Source: a bacterium (GTDB taxonomy: Bacteria > Bacillota > Clostridia > Oscillospirales > CAG-272). From it: a stretch of DNA of 5,087 bases. Made by a program: the position numbers and the translations under genes. Under the pieces are notes generated by a model. That model did not search any database and was not told the DNA's origin. It saw only the letters and a list, made by a program, of their open reading frames with translations. Below, one piece after another: positions 1 through 5,087 of the stretch (position 1 is the first letter of the stretch; every line of letters begins with the position of its first letter). The DNA lies in contig SFZB01000066.1 in the NCBI GenBank assembly GCA_004558975.1, forward strand, positions 1 through 5,087, in the 5' to 3' direction.

Positions 1-205
1 CGCGAGGGCAACGCGACGGAAAAGCAGAAAAACATGGGTTCCGAAACGCCGAGCCGGCGAGGCGTGCGCGGAGCCCTTGGTTTTCGCGAGGGCAACGCGA
101 CGGAAAAGCAGAAAAATATGCGCGCCGAAAGAGCGAGCCGGCGAGTGATGCGCGGGGCGCTTGGTTTTTCGCGAGGGCACGCGGCGGAGGGAGACGAACA
201 AAATG
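1..205. repeat. Tandem array of ~84-bp units (2 full, 1 degenerate)
   Basis: Unit 1 (1-84) and unit 2 (85-169) both begin CGCGAGGGCAACGCGACGG and end in TTGGTTTT. By eye about 72 of 84 positions match, and the first 32 bases are identical. A third copy (170 to about 205) starts with CGCGAGGGCA, lacks one A, diverges, and runs into the hairpin at 205-225. Unit 2 is one base longer because it ends in five Ts, and unit 3 has lost one base. Frame changes of this kind suit a non-coding repeat better than a coding one. The window opens exactly at a unit boundary, so the array may continue to the left. Function is unknown. It sits downstream of the 3' end of the minus-strand gene, in typical intergenic repeat territory. 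Confidence 0.85.
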
Positions 206-229
206 AGGGGGTCTCGTGCCCCCTCTTTT
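205..229. terminator. Bidirectional rho-independent terminator
   Basis: A perfect 7-bp stem pairs GAGGGGG (205-211) with CCCCCTC (219-225) around the 7-base loop TCTCGTG. On the plus strand TTTT (226-229) follows directly. On the minus strand the stem is followed by ATTTTGTT (complement of 197-204). It lies about 60 bp past the stop codon of the minus-strand gene ending at 286, so it is the natural terminator for that gene. It may also stop transcription coming from the left through the tandem repeat. The T-runs are short, so strength in either direction is moderate. Confidence 0.7.
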
Positions 230-285
230 CGTGGATAACGGATGTGCCCCCGGAATTGTGTTTGCTTGTGCGGCTCGCTTGGTGT

Positions 286-1068
286 TTACGCCGCGTCGGC
301 GCAGGAGCCGATCAGGGGGAGCTCCCGCGCCCTGCCACGCAGGGCAAAGGTAACACCGCAGATCTTCAGAACCAGCGAGAGGATGGCGATGACCTCCACC
401 ACGGCGGCGAGCGCCGGGCTGACCGCGGGCGCGAGCCCATCGAGCAGAAGCGTCAGCCCGAGAAGGGTCGCCGTAATCCCGTCCGCGAGGAGCAGGAGCA
501 ACCCCTGCCCGAGGTGAAACCGCACGAAGCGGGACGTGCGCGCAAAAAAGAACGGGATCGCCCAGAGAATACCGAGGTATGACAGCGCCGCCATGGTACG
601 GTGCGCGCGGACGTCGCGTGGCGAGAAGCGGTCGGTGGTGTCCTCGGTGTCGAGGATCCTTGCGTAGGCGCGCCGGAATGTGGCGTTCAGCTCCGGGACA
701 GGATCCCCGGCGGTCGATCCCGCGCTCCGTCGATCGCCGGAGGGGGCATTCCCCCCGCTTGGGGCGTCTCCCCCGTGGGAGATACCGACTTCGGCACCCT
801 CCGAAGCGTCCGCTTCGGGGTCGGGCGGCACCGCCGCTTCCTCGTCCGAAAACATTTGAAATTCGTCTGTCAAAACGGCGCTCTCTTCCGATTCTCTCGG
901 CTCCTCCCCGTTCGGGGAGGTGTCGGTGGGTTCCTCCGGGAAAGACGCCGCATCCCGTTCCTCTTCGTCGGGGACGGGATCATATTCGTCATCGGGGGAG
1001 ACACGGGTGCAATAGGGGCAGAGCAACCCCTCCCGGATATATTTTCCGCAGGCGTTACAGTATGGCAT
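286..1068 (-). CDS. Zinc-ribbon membrane protein, DUF4870/Tic20-like
   Basis: This is a 260-residue protein of unknown exact function. The N-terminus is a zinc ribbon with Cys4-x2-Cys7 and Cys17-x2-Cys20, the usual zinc_ribbon_2 layout, starting right after the initiator Met. Residues 24-125 form a low-complexity linker, strongly acidic at first (many Glu/Asp/Pro) and later Gly/Ser-rich with a short duplicated APSG segment at 102-111. The C-terminal part has three hydrophobic segments at about 159-176, 186-210 and 216-242. FVRFHLGQGL (181-190) between the first two resembles the RFHxxQG signature of DUF4870/Tic20-like small membrane proteins. The ribbon and linker are expected to be cytoplasmic. 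The start at 1068 is supported by CGGAGGA at 1083-1077 with 8 nt spacing. It is transcribed divergently from the LRR lipoprotein and ends before the hairpin at 205-225. The family and the metal-binding role follow from the motifs; no substrate or partner can be inferred. Confidence 0.88.
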   Translation of the reverse strand: MPYCNACGKYIREGLLCPYCTRVSPDDEYDPVPDEEERDAASFPEEPTDTSPNGEEPRESEESAVLTDEFQMFSDEEAAVPPDPEADASEGAEVGISHGGDAPSGGNAPSGDRRSAGSTAGDPVPELNATFRRAYARILDTEDTTDRFSPRDVRAHRTMAALSYLGILWAIPFFFARTSRFVRFHLGQGLLLLLADGITATLLGLTLLLDGLAPAVSPALAAVVEVIAILSLVLKICGVTFALRGRARELPLIGSCADAA

Positions 1069-1072
1069 GATT

Positions 1073-1175
1073 CAATTCCTCCGTATCACAATGTATGCGT
1101 CCCATTTGCACGGCAGAACCCGGGGAGCGGAACGGAAGAAAAAGGGGCGCCCGGGAGACTCACCCGGAGGAATTG
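1073..1175 (-). promoter_or_regulatory. Candidate leader with anti-Shine-Dalgarno arm
   Basis: CAATTCCTCCG at 1073-1083 is the exact reverse complement of CGGAGGAATTG at 1165-1175. In a minus-strand mRNA the second arm, lying about 80 nt upstream, could pair over 11 bp with the whole ribosome binding site of the zinc-ribbon gene. Two other small structures compete with this arm. One is a CCGGG/CCCGG stem (1151-1155 with 1163-1167). The other is a stem pairing 1161-1165 with 1145-1149, followed on the minus strand by C and five Us (1143-1139), which resembles a weak intrinsic terminator. This suggests translational masking or attenuation but is inference. It requires the transcript to start upstream (above 1175), which is not shown. 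Confidence 0.35.
1077..1083 (-). promoter_or_regulatory. Ribosome binding site of the zinc-ribbon gene
   Basis: Read on the minus strand this is CGGAGGA, a strong Shine-Dalgarno sequence 8 nt before the ATG at 1068-1066. It fixes the start, which also places the Cys4/Cys7 zinc ligands at the usual distance from the N-terminus. The site lies inside one arm of an 11-bp inverted repeat (1073-1083 with 1165-1175), so it could be masked in the mRNA. Confidence 0.8.
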
Positions 1176-1306
1176 CGAGCGGGAAAAGCATCCGGGCAAG
1201 CACACGAGAAACAGCGCGCGGGCGCGCATACGTACGGTTTTTAACAAGGAAGAAAATAGGGCGCGTCTGCCCATCGGGGGGCGGAAATGTAAAAATATAC
1301 AAAAAC

Positions 1307-1345
1307 CGAAAAGCAATTTGTTCACCTTTCCGAAATTGGTTTTCG
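1307..1345. promoter_or_regulatory. Near-perfect 13-bp inverted repeat, candidate operator
   Basis: CGAAAAGCAATTT (1307-1319) and AAATTGGTTTTCG (1333-1345) are reverse complements at 12 of 13 positions, the only mismatch being G1313 against G1339. The 13-bp spacer is GTTCACCTTTCCG. The element ends 4 bp before the candidate -35 box of the lipoprotein gene, where regulator sites often lie. It lacks the GC stem plus T-run of a terminator, so a protein-binding palindrome is the better reading. No known regulator box is recognised. It could instead be the relic of a small mobile repeat. Confidence 0.5.
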
Positions 1346-1349
1346 CCCC

Positions 1350-1378
1350 TTGCGTGCCCACGGAAAATAAGATATAAT
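1350..1378 (+). promoter_or_regulatory. Sigma-70-type promoter of the LRR lipoprotein gene
   Basis: A perfect -10 box TATAAT lies at 1373-1378. A weak -35 match TTGCGT (1350-1355) sits 17 bp upstream, the optimal spacing. Transcription would start near 1384-1386, giving a leader of about 62 nt before the ATG at 1447. The surroundings are locally AT-rich. The poor -35 match would suit a promoter that depends on a regulator, consistent with the palindrome immediately upstream. Confidence 0.65.
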
Positions 1379-1408
1379 TTGGTAACTACATAATAAGGTT
1401 TTTCCGTG
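1359..1408. repeat. 9-bp inverted repeat flanking the -10 box
   Basis: CACGGAAAA (1359-1367) and TTTTCCGTG (1400-1408) are exact reverse complements separated by 32 bp that contain the TATAAT box and the predicted transcription start. The arms start 41 bp apart, close to four helical turns, so two bound proteins would face the same side. It could be an operator pair or chance; 9-bp matches are not rare over this distance. Confidence 0.35.
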
Positions 1409-1421
1409 CGCGGGAGCGCGC
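1408..1421 (+). other. GC hairpin in the 5' leader of the lipoprotein mRNA
   Basis: GCGCG (1408-1412) pairs with CGCGC (1417-1421) around a GGAG loop, all G-C pairs, with a possible extra U-G pair at the base. It lies between the predicted transcription start and the ribosome binding site at 1432-1438. There is no T-run after it, so it is not a terminator. It could stabilise the mRNA 5' end or hide the weak GGGAG in front of the upstream ATG at 1426. Confidence 0.35.
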
Positions 1422-1431
1422 GAGAATGACG

Positions 1432-1438
1432 CGGAGGT
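1432..1438 (+). promoter_or_regulatory. Ribosome binding site that sets the start at 1447
   Basis: CGGAGGT lies 8 nt before the ATG at 1447, the ideal spacing. An in-frame ATG at 1426 would add seven residues (MTRRYSQ) and put this strong Shine-Dalgarno sequence inside the coding region; that earlier ATG has only a weak GGGAG upstream, partly within a GC hairpin. Starting at 1447 also gives a classic lipoprotein signal peptide with Lys/Arg directly after Met, so 1447 is preferred. Confidence 0.8.
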
Positions 1439-1446
1439 ACTCACAG

Positions 1447-1515
1447 ATGAAATCGGTACGCAGAGTCCTGCTTGCACTCCTGCCGGTCCTGCTCCTTGCA
1501 CTGGCGCTCACCGCC
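1447..1515 (+). other. Lipoprotein (type II) signal peptide
   Basis: Residues 1-23 read as a positive N-region (K2, R5, R6), a hydrophobic core rich in Leu/Ala/Val (7-21) and the lipobox L21-T22-A23 before C24 (codon 1516-1518). Lgt would attach diacylglycerol to C24 and Lsp would cleave before it, leaving the repeat domain tethered to the outer face of the cytoplasmic membrane (or to an outer membrane if the host has one). Two further cysteines (C28, C31) follow because the segment is duplicated. Confidence 0.92.
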
Positions 1516-4500
1516 TGCGGGCAGCAGTGCACCGCCTGTGGGCAGCAGCCGGCCCCCATAGCGGGCGAGCGGGTGGTGTCCCTCGCGGACAGGACGGTGA
1601 AATATGAGGGCGCCGGCAGAAATGACGGCACCACCTGGAAGGTCTACGACGATGGGATGCTCGTCATCGGCGGCGTCTCCGACGAAATGTACGACTATGA
1701 AGGCATGGTAGCCCCTTGGGCGAAATACGCCGACGAGGTGACCTCCCTCAAGATTGAGAGCGGCGTCAAGCACATTTCGAACGACGCTTTCGCCGACATG
1801 CGCGGCATCGTCTGGATTGATTTCGGCGAGGTCGATGAGATCGGCGACGGCGCGTTCCGTAACTGCGTTAACCTGCGCCGCGTCGTCACCCCGAAAACGC
1901 TGAAAACCATCGGTGACAACGCGTTCTCCGGCTGTTACCGCCTGCGCGAGGTCAACCTCGATGCTGTGACCGACCTCGGTCTCGGCGCCTTCGAGAACTG
2001 CGTGTCGCTCGTCTCCTTCCATGTCCCGGCAGGGCTCGAGACGGAGGATGCCACCGTCGGGTGCGAGCAGATCCGTACCGGTACCGTCAAGACGGACGAA
2101 AACGGGTATCTCCTCGACGGGACGACTCTTGTCGGATACGACGGGCGGGGCACCGAGATCGTTATCCCGGCGGGCGTGACGGAGATCGCGCCGTACGCCT
2201 TTTACATGAATACACAGGTGACGAGCGTCACCATGTTCGACAGTGTGGTTGCCATCGGTGCCCACGCATTTGAGAACTGCACCGCGCTGCAGACGCTCTA
2301 CATCGGTGAGAATGTGGGCATGATCGGCGACAGCGCTTTCAGGGGCTGTGCCCGCATGGAGACGCTGCGCTTCGACGCGGCACAGTGCGACTCCTATCCC
2401 TCCGACGGCGGCGCGTTCGCCGGGCTCACGCGTCTGACGGCGCTGACAATCGGCGACAATGTGTCTGTTCTGCAGGACGGCATGTTCGAGGGGTGCACGG
2501 CGCTGAAGACCGTGGCGCTCCCCGGTACGCTCGGGAATATCCCGGCGGCACTCTTCCGCGGCTGTACCGCGCTCTCCGATGTGACGATCGGGGAGGGGCC
2601 GAAAACGGTGAAGGACGCGGCGTTCGCCGGGTGCTTCTCGCTCCGTAGCGTGGCGCTGCCGAAGACGGTAAAGACCATTTACAAAGAGGCGTTCCGTGAT
2701 ACGGGGTTGGTACGGCTGGTGCTCCCCGCCGTCGCGACGATCCAGCAGAACGCGTTCTACGGCTGTTCTTCTCTCGTCAGCGTGGAAATCGGAAAGCCCG
2801 ATAAAGGTACGGTTTCGATCCTTGCCGGCGCGTTCGGCGGTTGCTACAAACTCATTGATATCGTCAATCGCTCCTCCAGTACCATTACCGCCGGCAAGAC
2901 GCTGAACGGGCAGATTGCCTACTATACGCCTTTTGAACCCGCCAAGACGGGGACCTCCCGCGTGGTGGAGCAGGACGGTTATCTCTTCTTCGTCGATCCG
3001 ACGGACGCCGCCAAGGTGTATCTCGTCGGCTATGCGGGCGAAGCGACCGATCTCGTGCTCCCGGCAAACTATCAAGGGAAAAGCTATTCGATCTACGCGA
3101 ATGCGTTCCGCGCCGAGACCGACATCCGGTCGGTGAAGCTTTCCGCGGGCGTGACGGGCATCGGCGACAACGCTTTCCGCGATGCGATTCGGCTCGAAAC
3201 GGTAGATGCCTCCGCCGCCCGTCTGACTTCCGTCGGGCGGGAAGCCTTCCGCGACTGTGCCGCGCTCGAGACGGTGCGGTTCCCCTCCGGGACACTCACC
3301 GAAATCGGTGAGCGGGCGTTCTACCGCTGCACGGCGCTCGGCGCCGTCGTCATCCCCGACTCCGTGACGGTGCTCGGCGAGGCTACCCTCGCGGGCAGCG
3401 GCGTGACCGCGATCACCGTCGGGAGCGGCGTGACCGCGATTCCCGCGTCGTTCGCGAACGCATGCGCGCGTCTTGCACAAATCACCTATACGGGTACCGT
3501 GACGGCGATCGGTGACGCGGCGTTTACCGGCTGTGTGAAGCTTGCCGATGCCGCGCTCCCCACGGGGCTCGTTACCATCGGCGCCGGGGCATTCCGCGGG
3601 GCGGAGAGACTGCTCACCGTGGTGCTGCCGGACAGCGTGACGACGATTGGCGCCCGCGCCTTTGAGGGGTGCAGTCGTCTCGTCAGTGTGACGGTTGGTG
3701 CGGGGCTTGCCGATATCGGCGGCTATGCGTTCCGTAACTGTGACAGGCTCTTCGAGGTGGTGAACCACGGGAACACGACGCTGACGCTCAAGGCAGGGAA
3801 TGCGTCCTACGGATTCCTGACGCTGAACGCGACCGCGATCCGCATCGCGACCGCCATCGAAAAACGGGGCGATTACCTCTGGATGACGGAGGGGAACGTC
3901 CATGATCTGCTCGGCTATACCGGCAACGAGACGGAGCTGACGCTTCCTGCCGATGATAACGGCGTGGCGTACGAGATCGCGCCCTATGCGTTCCGCCATG
4001 CGGACATCACCCGCGTGACACTCGGGGCGAAGACGACCGCCATCGGGGAGCGTGCGTTTGCCGATTCGGCGCTCGTCGAGATCACGCTGAACAAGAATCT
4101 TAAGAAGATCGGCAACCACGCATTTGCATCGACGCCGGTCAGAAAAGTGGAATTTACCGGTTTCGCCTGCACGGTCATCGGCGACGGGGCTTTCCGCGAC
4201 TGCCGTGAACTTCTGACGCTCGAGATCAAGAGCGACGGCACGTCCCTCGGCTTCGGATGCTTTACGGACTGCGTACTGCTCCGCGAGGTGACGTTCCTTG
4301 CGAGCGACGGGACGGACAATGCGGTGACGTCCATCGGCGCGTTCTGCTTCAACGGCGCGCTCTCCATGGTGCGTATCACCATACCGAGATCAGTGAGGTC
4401 GATCGGCAAGTATTGGTTCGCCGATTGCGAAGGCATGATCGAAATCGTCAATAGAAGTCTGCAATCGCCCGGTGACGTGTCGGAAATCCATGTCGAGAAC

Positions 4501-5037
4501 AAGTCGAGTACCGTCCGCGTCAAGACGGACGAGAACGGGTTTATGTTCTACAATGACGCGGTGCTCGTCGGCTATGTCGGCGACGCGACGGAACTCGTAT
4601 TGCCGGAGAGGAAGAACGATTACACCATCGGTGCGTACGCGTTCTACGGACTCAAGAACATTCGGAGCATTACGCTCAGCTCGAGCGTGGTCGGCATCGG
4701 GGATTACGCGTTTGCCGGATGCACCGGGCTCACCGAGATCTATCTGCCGGGGGCGTCTCTGGTGAAGGTCAATACCAAGACACAGACCAGCGTCGGGAAG
4801 TATCTGTTCGCCGGCTGCTCGGATTCGCTCGCCATCTTCATGGACTTCGTGTCCGAGGAGGCACTCGCGGCAACGGGCAGATGGAACCCCGACTGGAACG
4901 GTCGCGAGGTCAATCCGGGGCATGAGTACCGGGTGACGGCGAAGTTCTGGAAGGACGTGAACGCAGGGCAGGTATATGAGATTCCGTACCTTGTCAACTA
5001 CGGGGCAAGTGCGGGAAGCGCAGAACAAGCGCCCTGA
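1447..5037 (+). CDS. BspA-like leucine-rich repeat surface lipoprotein
   Basis: This is a 1196-residue exported lipoprotein built almost wholly of LRR_5 (BspA/TpLRR-type) repeats. Residues 1-23 are a signal peptide ending in the lipobox LTA-C24. Residues about 51-95 match the N-terminal module often seen before such repeats in Clostridia (TWxxxDDGxLxIxG, then APW). I count about 34 repeats by the IGxxAFxxC core: 4, 10, 10, 7 and 3 in five blocks (about 100-197, 238-471, 537-771, 829-999, 1048-1124). Four linker modules (214-252, 506-554, 804-849, 1025-1066) share the pattern GYL...LVGYxGxxTELVLP...YAF. The last three are preceded by a block-ending IVNR or VVNH. The C-terminal segment WNPDWNG (1146-1152) resembles the usual cap of LRR_5 domains. 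No LPXTG, SLH or dockerin is present, so anchoring is by lipid alone. The family binds proteins, glycans or host cells; the ligand here is unknown. The frame is intact throughout. Confidence 0.95.
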   Translation: MKSVRRVLLALLPVLLLALALTACGQQCTACGQQPAPIAGERVVSLADRTVKYEGAGRNDGTTWKVYDDGMLVIGGVSDEMYDYEGMVAPWAKYADEVTSLKIESGVKHISNDAFADMRGIVWIDFGEVDEIGDGAFRNCVNLRRVVTPKTLKTIGDNAFSGCYRLREVNLDAVTDLGLGAFENCVSLVSFHVPAGLETEDATVGCEQIRTGTVKTDENGYLLDGTTLVGYDGRGTEIVIPAGVTEIAPYAFYMNTQVTSVTMFDSVVAIGAHAFENCTALQTLYIGENVGMIGDSAFRGCARMETLRFDAAQCDSYPSDGGAFAGLTRLTALTIGDNVSVLQDGMFEGCTALKTVALPGTLGNIPAALFRGCTALSDVTIGEGPKTVKDAAFAGCFSLRSVALPKTVKTIYKEAFRDTGLVRLVLPAVATIQQNAFYGCSSLVSVEIGKPDKGTVSILAGAFGGCYKLIDIVNRSSSTITAGKTLNGQIAYYTPFEPAKTGTSRVVEQDGYLFFVDPTDAAKVYLVGYAGEATDLVLPANYQGKSYSIYANAFRAETDIRSVKLSAGVTGIGDNAFRDAIRLETVDASAARLTSVGREAFRDCAALETVRFPSGTLTEIGERAFYRCTALGAVVIPDSVTVLGEATLAGSGVTAITVGSGVTAIPASFANACARLAQITYTGTVTAIGDAAFTGCVKLADAALPTGLVTIGAGAFRGAERLLTVVLPDSVTTIGARAFEGCSRLVSVTVGAGLADIGGYAFRNCDRLFEVVNHGNTTLTLKAGNASYGFLTLNATAIRIATAIEKRGDYLWMTEGNVHDLLGYTGNETELTLPADDNGVAYEIAPYAFRHADITRVTLGAKTTAIGERAFADSALVEITLNKNLKKIGNHAFASTPVRKVEFTGFACTVIGDGAFRDCRELLTLEIKSDGTSLGFGCFTDCVLLREVTFLASDGTDNAVTSIGAFCFNGALSMVRITIPRSVRSIGKYWFADCEGMIEIVNRSLQSPGDVSEIHVENKSSTVRVKTDENGFMFYNDAVLVGYVGDATELVLPERKNDYTIGAYAFYGLKNIRSITLSSSVVGIGDYAFAGCTGLTEIYLPGASLVKVNTKTQTSVGKYLFAGCSDSLAIFMDFVSEEALAATGRWNPDWNGREVNPGHEYRVTAKFWKDVNAGQVYEIPYLVNYGASAGSAEQAP
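1510..1548 (+). repeat. 21-bp tandem duplication across the lipobox
   Basis: ACCGCCTGCGGGCAGCAG (1510-1527) recurs as ACCGCCTGTGGGCAGCAG (1531-1548) with one silent C-to-T change; the unit is 21 bp including the TGC at 1528-1530. It adds seven residues in frame and yields TACGQQ-C-TACGQQ. Only the first TAC follows a Leu at -3 (L-T-A-C), so it is the true lipobox; in the second copy the -3 position is Cys. It looks like a recent in-frame slippage or duplication event. Confidence 0.85.
2065..2202 (+). repeat. Linker module 1 of the LRR protein
   Basis: After LRR block 1 the repeat pattern breaks and residues about 207-252 read VKTDENGYLLDGTTLVGY, then a GTEIVIP strand that re-enters the repeats at APYAF. 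It is the shortest of four copies and lacks the IVN-type lead-in of the others. Its start is nearly identical in DNA to that of module 4 at 4519: a stretch of about 22 bases from GTCAAGACGG differs at one position. Confidence 0.7.
2860..3108 (+). repeat. Linker module 2 of the LRR protein
   Basis: LRR block 2 ends in DIVNRS. A Ser/Thr/Gly-rich, non-LRR stretch (residues about 476-505) follows. The module VEQDGYLFF...VYLVGYAGEATDLVLP...YANAF then restarts the repeats. This longer insert is likely a loop or small beta-element that interrupts the solenoid. Module boundaries are by eye. Confidence 0.7.
3757..3993 (+). repeat. Linker module 3 of the LRR protein
   Basis: LRR block 3 ends in EVVNHG, followed by a Thr/Leu/Asn-rich stretch and the module EKRGDYLWM...LLGYTGNETELTLP...APYAF. 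It has the same order as module 2 but diverged sequence. The spacing of two 10-repeat blocks (blocks 2 and 3), each closed by such a module, suggests the protein grew by duplication of whole block-plus-module units. Confidence 0.7.
4444..4644 (+). repeat. Linker module 4 of the LRR protein
   Basis: LRR block 4 ends in EIVNRS, then a polar stretch and VKTDENGFMFYNDAVLVGYVGDATELVLP leading to GAYAF, where the last three repeats begin. The first seven residues, VKTDENG, are identical to module 1 although the two lie about 2.4 kb apart, while modules 2 and 3 differ there. Confidence 0.7.
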
Positions 5038-5044
5038 ATAGGGC
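5031..5044 (+). terminator. Weak hairpin at the lipoprotein stop codon
   Basis: GCCCT (5031-5035) pairs with AGGGC (5040-5044) around a GAAT loop that includes most of the TGA stop. Only TTATGG follows, with no proper T-run, so termination would be weak and read-through into a downstream gene is possible. It may be chance. Confidence 0.25.
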
Positions 5045-5074
5045 TTATGGCAACCGATTTTGCTAATACAACGT

Positions 5075-5081
5075 AAAGGAG
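5075..5081 (+). promoter_or_regulatory. Shine-Dalgarno-like site of a gene beyond the edge
   Basis: AAAGGAG lies 37 bp after the lipoprotein stop codon, in an otherwise unremarkable AT-richer gap. An ATG at 5083-5085 is only 1 nt away, which is too close for normal initiation, so the true start is probably just past the window end. The short distance would suit co-transcription with the lipoprotein gene. Confidence 0.4.
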
Positions 5082-5087
5082 TATGGC

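Larger units (their letters stand above)
1069..1446. other. Divergent intergenic region, no gene seen
   Basis: These 378 bp separate the two divergent genes. The half next to the zinc-ribbon gene (about 1084-1290) is GC-rich; the half next to the lipoprotein gene (about 1290-1400) is clearly AT-richer and carries the plus-strand promoter. Short open frames on both strands here lack a Shine-Dalgarno sequence at a sensible distance and show no recognisable protein, so I call none. A plus-strand GGAGGAATT at 1166-1174 looks like a ribosome binding site, but no ATG or GTG follows at usable distance; it is better explained as an inverted-repeat arm. I could not find a convincing minus-strand promoter. 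The best -10-like string is TATATT (complement of 1294-1299), without a matching -35 box. Confidence 0.75.

Noticed and set aside
1..205. The tandem repeat as a CRISPR array
   Set aside because: The units are about 84 bp with divergence spread over the unit rather than short identical repeats with unique spacers, and no cas gene is present.
34..582. A 182-codon plus-strand frame through the tandem repeat, the terminator and the zinc-ribbon gene
   Set aside because: It reads straight through the hairpin at 205-225 and antisense to a well-supported gene, and has no Shine-Dalgarno site. The apparent repeat in its protein is simply the DNA repeat.
1163..1175. Plus-strand GGAGGAATTG as a ribosome binding site of a small gene
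   Set aside because: The only nearby start-like codon is TTG at 2 nt, too close, and the frame ends shortly after without recognisable content. It is better explained as an inverted-repeat arm.
1214..1242. GCGCG/CGCGC hairpin followed by TTTTT as a terminator
   Set aside because: The T-run starts 10 bases after the stem, too far for intrinsic termination, and no plus-strand gene ends before it.
601..1377. A 258-codon plus-strand frame opposite the zinc-ribbon gene and across the intergenic region
   Set aside because: There is no recognisable domain or start signal, and it crosses the divergent promoter region. The minus-strand gene explains the coding signal.
1441..4119. An 892-codon open frame on the minus strand, antisense to the lipoprotein gene
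   Set aside because: It mirrors the GC-rich codon pattern of the real gene, is rich in Arg/His/Gly without any recognisable domain, and no ribosome binding site was evident. The plus strand has a signal peptide, lipobox and full LRR repeat structure.
5061..5069. TGCTAATAC as an extended -10 promoter for a downstream gene
   Set aside because: It matches the -10 consensus poorly and has no -35 box at proper distance; co-transcription from the lipoprotein promoter is simpler.

Overview
The window is GC-rich DNA, with mostly G or C at third codon positions and strong GGAGG-type ribosome binding sites. It carries a large LRR_5/BspA-like surface lipoprotein of the kind common in gut Clostridia. 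A low-GC-phylum relative with raised GC (Clostridia, Oscillospirales-like) is the best guess. This rests on gene content and style, not on any marker gene.

Layout: (1) Positions 1-205 hold a tandem array of about 84-bp units, two full and one degenerate, possibly running off the left edge. (2) Positions 205-229 hold a compact GC hairpin with T-runs on both strands, which can serve as terminator for both flanks. (3) Positions 286-1068, minus strand, encode a 260-residue zinc-ribbon membrane protein with a DUF4870/Tic20-like C-terminal domain and a long acidic linker. (4) Positions 1069-1446 are a divergent intergenic region with a good plus-strand promoter and several inverted repeats. These include a near-perfect 13-bp palindrome just upstream of the -35 box, and an 11-nt element exactly complementary to the Shine-Dalgarno region of the minus-strand gene. 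(5) Positions 1447-5037, plus strand, encode a 1196-residue lipoprotein with about 34 leucine-rich repeats in five blocks, separated by four copies of a conserved linker module. (6) Positions 5038-5087 hold a weak hairpin and a Shine-Dalgarno-like sequence at the very end, probably leading into a gene outside the window.

The two genes are transcribed away from each other and share one regulatory region. Nothing in the sequence shows that they work together. The lipoprotein is expected on the outer face of the membrane as a binding or adhesion scaffold. The zinc-ribbon protein is expected in the membrane with its ribbon in the cytoplasm. I did not find a clearly new biological system; the most interesting signals are the structured elements in the divergent intergenic region.
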